A stretch of DNA of 28,144 bases. It comes from JBAZTO01 sp041661865. Lineage in GTDB: Bacteria > Planctomycetota > Phycisphaerae > SM23-33. A program made the position numbers and the translations under genes. Of this stretch, positions 15,860-22,548 are shown piece after piece; within the stretch, counting starts at the first letter, position 1, and the number at the start of each line of letters is the position of its first letter. The DNA is taken from NCBI GenBank assembly GCA_041661865.1, contig JBAZTO010000051.1, positions 1-28,144 on the forward strand, read 5' to 3'. The notes beneath the pieces were generated by a model. It had not been told where the DNA came from. It searched no databases and saw only the letters and a list, made by a program, of their open reading frames with translations.

Positions 15860-17047
15860 TTAGCTCTTGGCGCGGGTGCTGATGCGGGTGCGGACGTTGT
15901 CCAGAATGTTCATGTAGTTGATGTACGCGTCGTAGGGCGACTCGTAGGGGTTGAAATACTTGTGGACGTCCCCGTCGGCGAACCACTTGGTACACATGTA
16001 ATAGAAGTGGTCGGAGGATTGCAGCTTCCGCCAGTCGTGGATGAGCGTGGCGTCCTCGGTGTCCAGGATGCGGTCGGCCAAGCTGTAGAGGTCGTGCAGG
16101 GCGTTGGCCTGCATGCTGTTGCCCAGCCAGGCCGAGATGTCACGCTCGGTGTCGGCCCAGGAGATCATGTGGGGCACATCCACCTCGCCCACCGACGGAT
16201 AGCGCTGCACGGCCTGCGAGACGGTCAGGAAGTCGTTCTTGCCGGCGGCCAGGATCTTCTCGGGCAAGGCGCGAAGGAACTCGAAGATGCCCGTGTCGGC
16301 CCATTGGTGCTCGCCGAAGGTCTCGTAGTCCATGAACAGGTTGCAGACGTAGCCGTTGCCGTTGATCTGGTCGACCCAGCCGGCAAACTTCTCCGCCGTC
16401 AGAGGCCACTCGGTCCAGGCCCGGTTGGAGAAGCGGAACGCCACGTCGTCGCTGAGCCTGTAGTTCTTCATCAACATCTTCAGGTGCGAACAGTTGGGCG
16501 GATTGTAGATGAAGTTGGGGCTGCGGTAGCCCAGGATGTGGTCGGCGCCTTCGGTGAGAATGGCGTCGTAGCCCATCTCCTCGACCACCTTGGCCACGTC
16601 GTTGTTGTAGGTCAGCTCGGTGTTGCGGAAGATCCGGGGCTCCTGCCCCAGCAGGTCGGCGATGAACGCGCGGTGCTTCTTGGCCTGGGCGACGAACTCG
16701 TCGCGGTTGTACAGGAAGGCCAGGCTGTGATAGTAGGTCTCGGCGATGAACTCGACGCACCCGGTGCGGGCCAGTTCGTGGAAGGTATCGAGCACCTCCG
16801 GCGCCCAGCGTTTGAACTGCTCAATGACCGTGCCGGTCAGCGAATAACTGACGCGGAAACGCCCTTCGTGCTTGCGGATCATGTCCAGAATGGCGCGGTT
16901 GGCGGGCAGGTAGCACTTGGTGGCGACCTTGCGGCAAATGGTCTCGTTGCGCCAATTGTCAAAGTAGGTGGTGTCGCTGTCGAAGATGCTGTAGCGGCGG
17001 AGCCGGAAGGGCTGATGAACCTGGAAGTAGAAAACTACCGATGCCAT
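15860..17047 (-). CDS. glycoside hydrolase family 57 (alpha-amylase/alpha-glucan enzyme)
   Basis: A 395-residue GH57 catalytic domain. It begins VVFYFQVHQPFRLRRYSIFD, with the family's His-Gln-Pro start motif. The likely nucleophile is Glu144 in IFRNTELTYNND, and the likely acid/base is Asp240 in CNLFMDYETFGEHQ. Tryptophans and WADTERDISAWLGNSMQ near the end are typical of the bacterial alpha-amylase subgroup found beside glycogen synthases. It lacks a signal peptide and so is cytoplasmic, acting on glycogen or maltodextrins. Length fits the short, single-domain GH57 group; longer branching-enzyme members exceed 500 residues, so branching activity is less likely but not excluded. It lies 73 nt downstream of the GT4 gene on the same strand. 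The ribosome site is weak (AATAGG). Confidence 0.93.
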   Translation of the reverse strand: MASVVFYFQVHQPFRLRRYSIFDSDTTYFDNWRNETICRKVATKCYLPANRAILDMIRKHEGRFRVSYSLTGTVIEQFKRWAPEVLDTFHELARTGCVEFIAETYYHSLAFLYNRDEFVAQAKKHRAFIADLLGQEPRIFRNTELTYNNDVAKVVEEMGYDAILTEGADHILGYRSPNFIYNPPNCSHLKMLMKNYRLSDDVAFRFSNRAWTEWPLTAEKFAGWVDQINGNGYVCNLFMDYETFGEHQWADTGIFEFLRALPEKILAAGKNDFLTVSQAVQRYPSVGEVDVPHMISWADTERDISAWLGNSMQANALHDLYSLADRILDTEDATLIHDWRKLQSSDHFYYMCTKWFADGDVHKYFNPYESPYDAYINYMNILDNVRTRISTRAKS

Positions 17048-17120
17048 AGGCCTATTCTTACAGCGTCAGGGGCGGCCATATTTCACCCGGGGAAAGAAAA
17101 ATTCCTCCTCGGTCGGCCCG

Positions 17121-18515
17121 TCAGTTTCTCCTATCGGCCAAACTACTATAGATGCTGGAGAGCTTTTGGGCGCTGTCACGCCAGGAGAACTTTCTCAGCT
17201 CGATATGCCCGTGCTGGCGGAGCGTCCGCTGGAGCGGCGGGTGCCTCAGGACGGCCAGGATCTTGTTGGCCATCTCGTCGACATCCCAGAAATCCACCTT
17301 CAAGGCGTGCGTGAGGATCTCCGAGACGCCCGACTGCTTGGAGATGATGACCGGCACGTTGTGCGAAAGGGCCTCCAGCGGCGCGATGCCGAAGGGCTCG
17401 CTGACTGACGGCATGACGTACAAGTCGGCCATCTGGAAGATCTTGCCGACGTCGTCGCCGCGCAGGAACCCGGTGAAGGTGACATAGCGGCCGATCTTGA
17501 GGTCGGCTACGTCCTGGATGCAGCGAGTGATCATGTCGCCGCTGCCGGCCATCACGAAGCGCACGTCGGTGAACTTCTCGACGACCTTCTTGGCCGCCCG
17601 CAGGAAGTACTCGGGCCCCTTCTGCATGGTGACCCGGCCCAGAAACAGGACGATTTTCTCGTCCTGGCGGATGGGCTTCATCGGCCACTCGTCGCCGTTG
17701 GGCAGGTCCACCGCGTTGTAAACCACGTCGAGCCGGTCGGCGGGCACGCCGTAACGGGAGGCCACGATGGTGCGCGTCAGGTGGCTGACACAGACGACCT
17801 TGTCGGCCCCGTGCATGCCGGCCCGTTCGATGTCGTAGACCTGCTGGTTGACATTGTCGCCGCTGCGGTCGAACTCGGTGCTGTGGACGTGGACGACCAG
17901 CGGCTTGTGAGTGGCGGCAGCCACCGCCAGCCCAGCCGGGTAGGTCATCCAGTCGTGGGCATGGATCACGTCGAAGGTCTCACGCTCAGCCAGCTCCAGG
18001 GCCAGCCTGGCATAGCGGTAAACCTGGCCCATCAGGTCGCCGTTGTAGTGGGCCCCGGCGCCCTGCGAAAACTGGCCGCTGGGGACATCCGCGCCGGCGG
18101 CAAGGGCCGCCGCGGCCATCTGGGTCTGGAACATGCCCAGCATCTGCGGGGTGGCGCTCTTTCCCAACGCCACCTGGGCGACCATTTTCTGTACAGCGGC
18201 CGAGGACACCCGCGGATTGGCGTAGGCTTGCAGCACGGCGTTTACCTGGCGTAGCTCAACGTGGTGAAAAACGTGCTGCGTCGGGTCGGTGGACGATGAT
18301 GAGGCGGCGGAGAAGGCTGAGCCTGGCCGGGTTCCAGTCAGGTTGGCGGCAGTTCGCATCTTGACATGGCTGGAGGCGATCGGGACGGCGGTGGGCAGCA
18401 CGAATACTACTTCCACGCCCACCTCGTCCAATCCTTTCGTCAGGCCAAAACAGGCCGTGCCCAGGCCGCCGCTGATGTGCGGGGGGAACTCCCAGCCCAA
18501 CATGAAGACTCTCAT
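17121..18515 (-). CDS. glycosyltransferase family 4 enzyme, glycogen-synthase-like
   Basis: A 464-residue GT-B glycosyltransferase. The N-terminus MRVFMLGWEFPPHISGGLGT carries the GGLG loop that contacts the nucleotide sugar. The middle has DVIHAHDWMTYPAGLAVA and VVHVHSTEFDRSG. The C-terminal domain has FLGRVTMQKGPEYFLRA (293-300 core) and the E-x7-E motif (Glu373 to Glu381) in SVSEPFGIAPLEAL. Residues about 60-160 form an Ala/Ser/Gln-rich insertion with no homologue I can name. Together with GH57 and GH133 it most likely elongates alpha-1,4-glucan from ADP- or UDP-glucose. The start codon at 18515 lies about 160 nt after a terminator-like hairpin in the presumed leader, so transcription may be attenuated. 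The stop is 73 nt before the GH57 start. Confidence 0.9.
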   Translation of the reverse strand: MRVFMLGWEFPPHISGGLGTACFGLTKGLDEVGVEVVFVLPTAVPIASSHVKMRTAANLTGTRPGSAFSAASSSSTDPTQHVFHHVELRQVNAVLQAYANPRVSSAAVQKMVAQVALGKSATPQMLGMFQTQMAAAALAAGADVPSGQFSQGAGAHYNGDLMGQVYRYARLALELAERETFDVIHAHDWMTYPAGLAVAAATHKPLVVHVHSTEFDRSGDNVNQQVYDIERAGMHGADKVVCVSHLTRTIVASRYGVPADRLDVVYNAVDLPNGDEWPMKPIRQDEKIVLFLGRVTMQKGPEYFLRAAKKVVEKFTDVRFVMAGSGDMITRCIQDVADLKIGRYVTFTGFLRGDDVGKIFQMADLYVMPSVSEPFGIAPLEALSHNVPVIISKQSGVSEILTHALKVDFWDVDEMANKILAVLRHPPLQRTLRQHGHIELRKFSWRDSAQKLSSIYSSLADRRN

Positions 18516-18676
18516 AGCCCACCTCGATGGTAGTTACAAAACCAGCATAAGTCGCGACAGTATATCCACAACGCCACAACTTCTGCATGATAAATCGCCT
18601 GGAGCAACAGCCACGCCGCGTACTATCCGCGTCGAAGGCGTTTTTCTCCGTGACGACGACCACTGCCCTGGTCAGG

Positions 18677-18731
18677 AAAAAATGTTCGGCGGTTACTTCG
18701 GTAAGCCATTATCCCTGCCGGAGGACCGAAC
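18677..18731 (-). terminator. terminator-like hairpin with T-run in the glycosyltransferase leader
   Basis: On the minus strand GTTCGG (18731-18726) pairs with CCGAAC (18689-18684), followed by A and six T residues (18682-18677). Inside lies a second hairpin GGCTTAC-CGAA-GTAACC (18707-18691), giving a branched structure. It points towards the glycosyltransferase start at 18515. No minus-strand gene lies upstream between 18732 and 19087, so it cannot simply end an upstream gene seen here. It could attenuate the leader transcript. Confidence 0.5.
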
Positions 18732-18804
18732 GCAAGGGTTTGCCACCATAATGCCGGCCAAGACTGCCCCTGGGCCGCGGCTCACGGCCTGCGTACATCC
18801 ATCT

Positions 18805-18810
18805 ATTATA
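18805..18810 (-). promoter_or_regulatory. -10 element for the glycosyltransferase leader
   Basis: A perfect minus-strand TATAAT lies at 18810-18805. The -35 candidates at 16-18 bp (CAATAA, CCAATA) are poor. If used, transcripts would start near 18798 and carry a leader of about 280 nt containing the hairpin at 18677-18731. The rest of 18516-19087 shows no gene. Confidence 0.35.
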
Positions 18811-19019
18811 GACATGCCTCCGGTCCTTATTGGGGGGGCGAAACAAAATAGGGGATAGCCCTGTCGCCCACGCGGCTGGGCCCTCAGGAGACCAAGACTC
18901 CTCGCCCGCGCGGCGCGAATTTCCTCGGTCCGGCGAGAAACGATTGGTCCATTTTATGTTGGCCGCCGGCATTTCCGGCTCTTGGCCCGCGGGGATTGCA
19001 AATCTTCCGGAGAACTGGC

Positions 19020-19049
19020 TTGGGCAACCGGGGGCCAGGGGCTTATACT
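19020..19049 (+). promoter_or_regulatory. promoter of the histidine-phosphatase gene
   Basis: TTGGGC (19020-19025) and TATACT (19044-19049) are 18 bp apart. The start codon follows 39 nt downstream of the -10. Confidence 0.5.
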
Positions 19050-19087
19050 AAGCCTTTACCTCCAGCAGGGACGCGCAGGGAGTTGGA

Positions 19088-19744
19088 ATGACAACGCTTT
19101 ACCTCGCCCGGCATGGGCAGACCGAATGGAACATACAGGGGCGATTCCAGGGCCACGGGGATTCACCCCTGACGGCCTTGGGCCTGCAGCAGGCGGCAGC
19201 GCTGGCTGAGCGACTCAAGGACATAACCTTCGAGGCCATCTATGCCAGTCCCGCCGGACGGGCCAGCCACACCGCGCAGATCGTCCGCGGAGGGCGCGAA
19301 ATCACGATTGTCCTGGACGAGGCCCTGCGCGAGATCAACCTCGGGCCGTGGGAAGGCCTGGACAACGAGCAGGTCCGGCGCGCCTGGCCGGCGGAACTGG
19401 ACGCCTTCTGGCACGCCCCCCACCGCTATCAGCCGCCGCAGGGCGGGGAATCCTTCGCCCAACTCCGCGATCGCGTCGTGCCCTTCATGGAGGCCCTGGT
19501 CGCCCGGCACGCAAAGGCCAATGTCCTGGTCGTCACGCACGCCACGACGCTCAAGACCATCATGGCGCACTACGAGCCACGAGCCACCCAGGACCTCTGG
19601 AAACCGCCGGTCATGCAGCCGACGAGCCTGAGCATCGTCCGCGTCCGAGACGAGAAGGCTATCATCCTCACCCACGGCGACTCCAGCCACCTCGGCGGGG
19701 ACAATGCCCAGTGGCATTGGACCGGCGCGAGAAAGAACGGCTAG
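19088..19744 (+). CDS. histidine phosphatase superfamily protein (phosphoglycerate-mutase-like)
   Basis: A 218-residue branch-1 histidine phosphatase. The phosphorylated His9 lies in LYLARHGQTEWN. Arg58 is in YASPAGRASHTA, acidic Glu82 in REINLGPWEG, and the second His151 in VLVVTHATTLK. These complete the active site, so it is expected to be active. The family includes cofactor-dependent phosphoglycerate mutases, alpha-ribazole phosphatases and broad sugar-phosphate phosphatases. The compact size and the PWEG-type motif fit the phosphatase side more than glycolytic mutase. Cobalamin genes are absent nearby, so an alpha-ribazole role is unsupported. The start at 19088 has GGGAG 8 nt upstream and a promoter at 19020-19049. 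Confidence 0.9.
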   Translation: MTTLYLARHGQTEWNIQGRFQGHGDSPLTALGLQQAAALAERLKDITFEAIYASPAGRASHTAQIVRGGREITIVLDEALREINLGPWEGLDNEQVRRAWPAELDAFWHAPHRYQPPQGGESFAQLRDRVVPFMEALVARHAKANVLVVTHATTLKTIMAHYEPRATQDLWKPPVMQPTSLSIVRVRDEKAIILTHGDSSHLGGDNAQWHWTGARKNG

Positions 19745-19791
19745 CGGTCTGTCAGGCATGATCTGATCGCTGCCGAGAAGCCTTCTCAAAA

Positions 19792-19807
19792 TGTTCCACG
19801 TGGAACA
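19792..19807. promoter_or_regulatory. parS, ParB-binding site
   Basis: TGTTCCACGTGGAACA is a perfect 16-bp palindrome that agrees at every defined position with the bacterial parS consensus TGTTNCACGTGNAACA. It lies 47 bp after the histidine-phosphatase stop in a gene-free stretch (19745-20089). A second palindrome follows at 19813-19830 (CATTTG, 6 nt, CAAATG). No parA or parB gene is in the window. Confidence 0.88.
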
Positions 19808-20019
19808 ATCAACATTTGTGCGCGCAAATGGCTGACCCTGGCAAGAATCAGGAAAGCGAATTATCCCGCGTTTTTGCTGCGTACGGGGGCAATCGCCCAG
19901 CTTTAGCGCGCAAACCTTGTCGCGCGGCCCCTCATTTTTCGCGCCGCGATTGTTGCGCAGCCGCGCTGTCGCCGGCCCTGACACCCGCATATCAGAGAGG
20001 TGGGGGTTGCACCAGGTAG

Positions 20020-20083
20020 CACAGGCGTCTCGCCTGTGTCTTATCCGGGAAAAGATTCCGCGCAGGAAGTTGCACGCCCTACG
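20020..20083. repeat. dispersed palindrome pair, partial copy of the 27658 repeat
   Basis: CACAGGCG (20020-20027) and CGCCTGTG (20031-20038) repeat the hairpin seen at 7075 and 27660. AGTTGCACGCCCTACG (about 20068-20083) is the reverse complement of part of the second palindrome of the 27658-27990 unit. The two halves are in inverted order relative to that unit. Confidence 0.65.
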
Positions 20084-20089
20084 GACTGT

Positions 20090-20878
20090 TCACGTCTTCT
20101 TTAACACAAGGATCTGCGTCGGCTTCCAAAAGGTGTCCGGTGTTCCACCAGCGATGGTCTCGAATCCGGCCTTGTCCACGATTCTCAGTCCGGCGGCAAC
20201 CACCTCCTCCTCCATCTCCCGTCGAGTAAAGCAATGCCCGAACCCCAACGCGGCCGTGGCGTGCCCTTGGCAATCGCCCGTGAAGTAATCCCCGCTCTCC
20301 AGCAGGCGAAGGGTGTCTGGGAGGCTCTCGGGCTCACACGCCCGACGCTGCCGTCCCTTCTTCCACCCCCATGGCTGGTGGTCTTTCTGAACATCAAAAT
20401 CGTGGTACGTCAGAAGAATCGTTCCCTCCATCTTGAGAACCCGCGCCGCCTCTCGAAATAGTCTTTCACGGTTTGGACGCAGAGGAACGTGGTGAATCAT
20501 TTGAGTAATCAGGGTGACGTAGTCAAATGATTCCGGCGCGAAGTCGAGCGACACCCCGTCGCCAAGGTGGAACGGGATGTTGAGCCCAAAGTCTGCGGCG
20601 AGTGCTCTTGCCTGGGCGACCAAAGAGGCCGTGATGTCCACTCCTGTGACCGAGAATCCCATGCGTGTTAATGCGAATGCTTCCCTGCCGGCGCCACACC
20701 CCACATCGAGGACTGTGGCCGGCGGAGCCATGAAACTCTCAACCATGGCCAGTTCCGGCGGGTAGAGGCCGTTTTCACGTGCCACCTTAGCGTACTGGGA
20801 AACTGACTCGGGGGTTCCGTAGAAGTCCTGGACAGACTGGAATGCAGCCTTCACATGCTTGTCTTCGTAGGTGCTCAT
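20090..20878 (-). CDS. class I SAM-dependent methyltransferase
   Basis: A 262-residue methyltransferase with motif I VLDVGCGAGREAFAL (about residues 57-70), post-I VTGVDITASLVAQA, motif II FDYVTLITQMIHHVPL and motif III ARVLKMEGTILLTYHDF. It belongs to the broad type-11/25 group (small molecules or quinone-like substrates); the target is unknown. The start at ATG 20878 has CAGGAAAC 10 nt upstream. A much longer frame open to 21622 passes through a palindromic repeat and under the LysR gene and is rejected. Its sequence is less GC-rich than the LysR gene, like the other methyltransferase at 4106-4984, so it may be acquired. It stands alone, with repeat elements on both sides. Confidence 0.88.
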   Translation of the reverse strand: MSTYEDKHVKAAFQSVQDFYGTPESVSQYAKVARENGLYPPELAMVESFMAPPATVLDVGCGAGREAFALTRMGFSVTGVDITASLVAQARALAADFGLNIPFHLGDGVSLDFAPESFDYVTLITQMIHHVPLRPNRERLFREAARVLKMEGTILLTYHDFDVQKDHQPWGWKKGRQRRACEPESLPDTLRLLESGDYFTGDCQGHATAALGFGHCFTRREMEEEVVAAGLRIVDKAGFETIAGGTPDTFWKPTQILVLKKT

Positions 20879-21019
20879 GTTGTTGTTTCCTGTGTAGCCT
20901 GTAGACCGAGGGCGTGACGATCTCTCGCCGGCCGTTGGATGCCCCCGGCCGGGGGCATCCAACCGATCACCGTTGACACCATTGGTATCGAATGGGATCA
21001 TCTCTGGCAAGATACAAGG

Positions 21020-21082
21020 GCGTGCAACTCGTTGCACGCGGAATCGTTCTGCTCCCTCGTGGTCGCAAACGCCGCGACCACG
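21020..21082. repeat. two dispersed palindromes in the 20879-21120 gap
   Basis: GCGTGCAAC (21020-21028) and GTTGCACGC (21031-21039) recur at 27694-27713 and 27862-27881, each followed by GGAATCGTT. CGTGGTCGC (21058-21066) and GCGACCACG (21074-21082) are the inverse copy of 7806-7830. The rest of the gap shows nothing I can support as a gene. Confidence 0.8.
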
Positions 21083-21120
21083 GCACCTGAACGAGCGACA
21101 GAACAATCGTCCCTGCCCGC

Positions 21121-22005
21121 TCAGCCCTTGGCCCGCAAGATGCTCAGGAACATTCGCTCGGCCGGGCTGGGGGCCTTGCCGCGCCGGCGAAGGATGCCCA
21201 GGGGGCGGACCCATTTCTGGGCGTCCCGGAACCCGATGGCCACCAGGTCGCCGTGCTCGGCCTCGCGCTCGACGTTGCCGCGCGGCAGGATGCTGATGCC
21301 GGTGTTGATCTCGACGGCCCGCTTGAGCAGCTCGATGTTGTCGAACTCGTTGACGACGCTCACCTCGACCCCGCCGGTCTTGAGAAGGCGGTCGATGTAG
21401 CGCCGCGTGGGAATGTTCTCCTCGAAGGCGACGAACTTCTCGCCCTCCAGGTCCTGCGGGCTGACGCGAGCCGCCTTGGCCAGGCGGTGCCTGGGCGAGC
21501 AGACCAGCACCAGATCCTCCTGCGTGAGCGGGATGATCTCGATGGAGCGGTGCTTCTCGGGATAGGCCACCACGCCCAGGTCCATCTCGCCGCTGACGAC
21601 GGCGGCGTAGATGCGGTTCCACTTGGTGTACTCGACGTGGAGGTTGACCTCCGGGTGGGCCTGGAGGAACTTGCGGACGTAGGGGTCCAGCAGGTAGAAG
21701 CCCACCGAGTAGATGGTGCCCACGCGGAGCACCCCGCGGACGGCATCGGCGGCGGACTTGACCTCCCCCACCAGTTGCTCGTAGCGGCGAAGGATGGTGC
21801 GGGCGCCATCATAGAAGGTCTTGCCCGCTTCGGTGGGCGCGACCAGCCCCCCGCCGCGGCTGATCAGTTGGGTGGCCAGTTCCTGCTCGAGTTTGGCCAA
21901 CTGCTGCGAGACGGCCGACTGCGAAATGTAGTTGGCCTCGGCAGCCTTGGAAAAACTGCCCGTCTCCACCAGGTCGCAAAACGTCTTCATCACGTCCAGG
22001 TTCAT
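21121..22005 (-). CDS. LysR-family transcriptional regulator
   Basis: A 294-residue LysR protein. The N-terminal winged helix-turn-helix covers residues 1-60 (FCDLVETGSFSKAAEANYIS, then QSAVSQQLAKLEQEL). The linker helix follows, then the effector-binding domain (GVLRVGTIYSVGFYLLDPYV, MDLGVVAYPEKHRSIEIIPL, VVNEFDNIELLKRAVEINTG). The domain type resembles the CysB/CbbR-like group more than small-aromatic sensors, but the effector is unknown. The start ATG at 22005 follows AAGGCGG, and a near-consensus promoter is 65 nt upstream. LysR genes usually sit divergent to their target; here the divergent side holds repeats and then the 22549 gene over 540 nt away, so the target is unclear. Confidence 0.94.
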   Translation of the reverse strand: MNLDVMKTFCDLVETGSFSKAAEANYISQSAVSQQLAKLEQELATQLISRGGGLVAPTEAGKTFYDGARTILRRYEQLVGEVKSAADAVRGVLRVGTIYSVGFYLLDPYVRKFLQAHPEVNLHVEYTKWNRIYAAVVSGEMDLGVVAYPEKHRSIEIIPLTQEDLVLVCSPRHRLAKAARVSPQDLEGEKFVAFEENIPTRRYIDRLLKTGGVEVSVVNEFDNIELLKRAVEINTGISILPRGNVEREAEHGDLVAIGFRDAQKWVRPLGILRRRGKAPSPAERMFLSILRAKG

Positions 22006-22067
22006 GCCGCCGCCTTGTCTGTGCCCTGTGCCCGCGCCTATGAGCTAGCCTTATAGGTAACTGGCGC

Positions 22068-22096
22068 AGTTTAGCCAAACTAATACCCCCTGTCAA
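22068..22096 (-). promoter_or_regulatory. promoter and possible operator of the LysR gene
   Basis: Minus-strand TTGACA (22096-22091) and TAAACT (22073-22068) are 17 bp apart. The -10 lies in an imperfect inverted repeat AGTTTGGCTAAACT, and CTATAAGG...CTCATAG follows it. Both could bind the LysR product for autorepression. Confidence 0.65.
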
Positions 22097-22187
22097 GGCC
22101 ACCTCCCGGCCGAAACTGGTGCAGTGTCTCCAATAGATCGTAAACTTGTCTTCTCGCCTTGAAGCCGCAGAGCGGCGTCTTTCTTAG

Positions 22188-22333
22188 CCCAGGGCGAAGC
22201 CGAAGGCGAGCCCTGGGTGAGGCCACTCTCTTTCTCAAGCCCCGTCAGGGGCGTCTTGAAGCTCAAGACGCTCCTGTGGAGCTTGAATCCAGCAAGAGCC
22301 GCTTTCCCCGGGCTTGCTTCGCTATGCCCGGGG
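22188..22333. repeat. cluster of four hairpin-forming palindromes
   Basis: Arms: CCCAGGGC 22188-22195 with GCCCTGGG 22210-22217; GCCCC 22239-22243 with GGGGC 22248-22252; GCGTCTTGA 22251-22259 with TCAAGACGC 22263-22271; CCCCGGGC 22306-22313 with GCCCGGGG 22326-22333. The second and third share bases and are mutually exclusive. They lie in the long gap 22006-22548, which has no gene. Confidence 0.75.
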
Positions 22334-22462
22334 CTATCCAAGACGCACCTGACGGTGCTGACACCAGTGACGGCAAGTCGGATGCACTACACTAAGCCTG
22401 TCCCGCAAGGTCGCGCGGCTCAAGCCCCTGGGCATGATTGAAGCCCTCCCGCTATTCCGGTA

Positions 22463-22490
22463 TTGCAAAAGTGCCGACTAACCCTATACT
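22463..22490 (+). promoter_or_regulatory. promoter of the SurA/PpiD-N-like gene
   Basis: TTGCAA (22463-22468) and TATACT (22485-22490) are 16 bp apart, 58 nt ahead of the start codon. AGGAG at 22539-22543 is the ribosome site. Confidence 0.55.
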
Positions 22491-22548
22491 AGACCGACTC
22501 GTAATGGCCTATGTCGGCCCAGAGCGGCCTTAACGTTTAGGAGCCTGT

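Noticed and set aside
18560..18569. A DnaA-box-like ATATCCACA next to the glycosyltransferase start
   Set aside because: One mismatch to TTATCCACA and no cluster of further boxes, so not an origin signal.
18737..18744. GGCAAACC on the minus strand, reminiscent of the c-di-GMP-I riboswitch core
   Set aside because: The adjoining GAAA-capped stem and the second conserved stem cannot be drawn; eight matching bases alone are not enough.
20879..21622. A 248-codon N-terminal extension of the 20090 methyltransferase
   Set aside because: It runs through dispersed palindromes and under the LysR gene; a well-placed ribosome site marks 20878 as the start.
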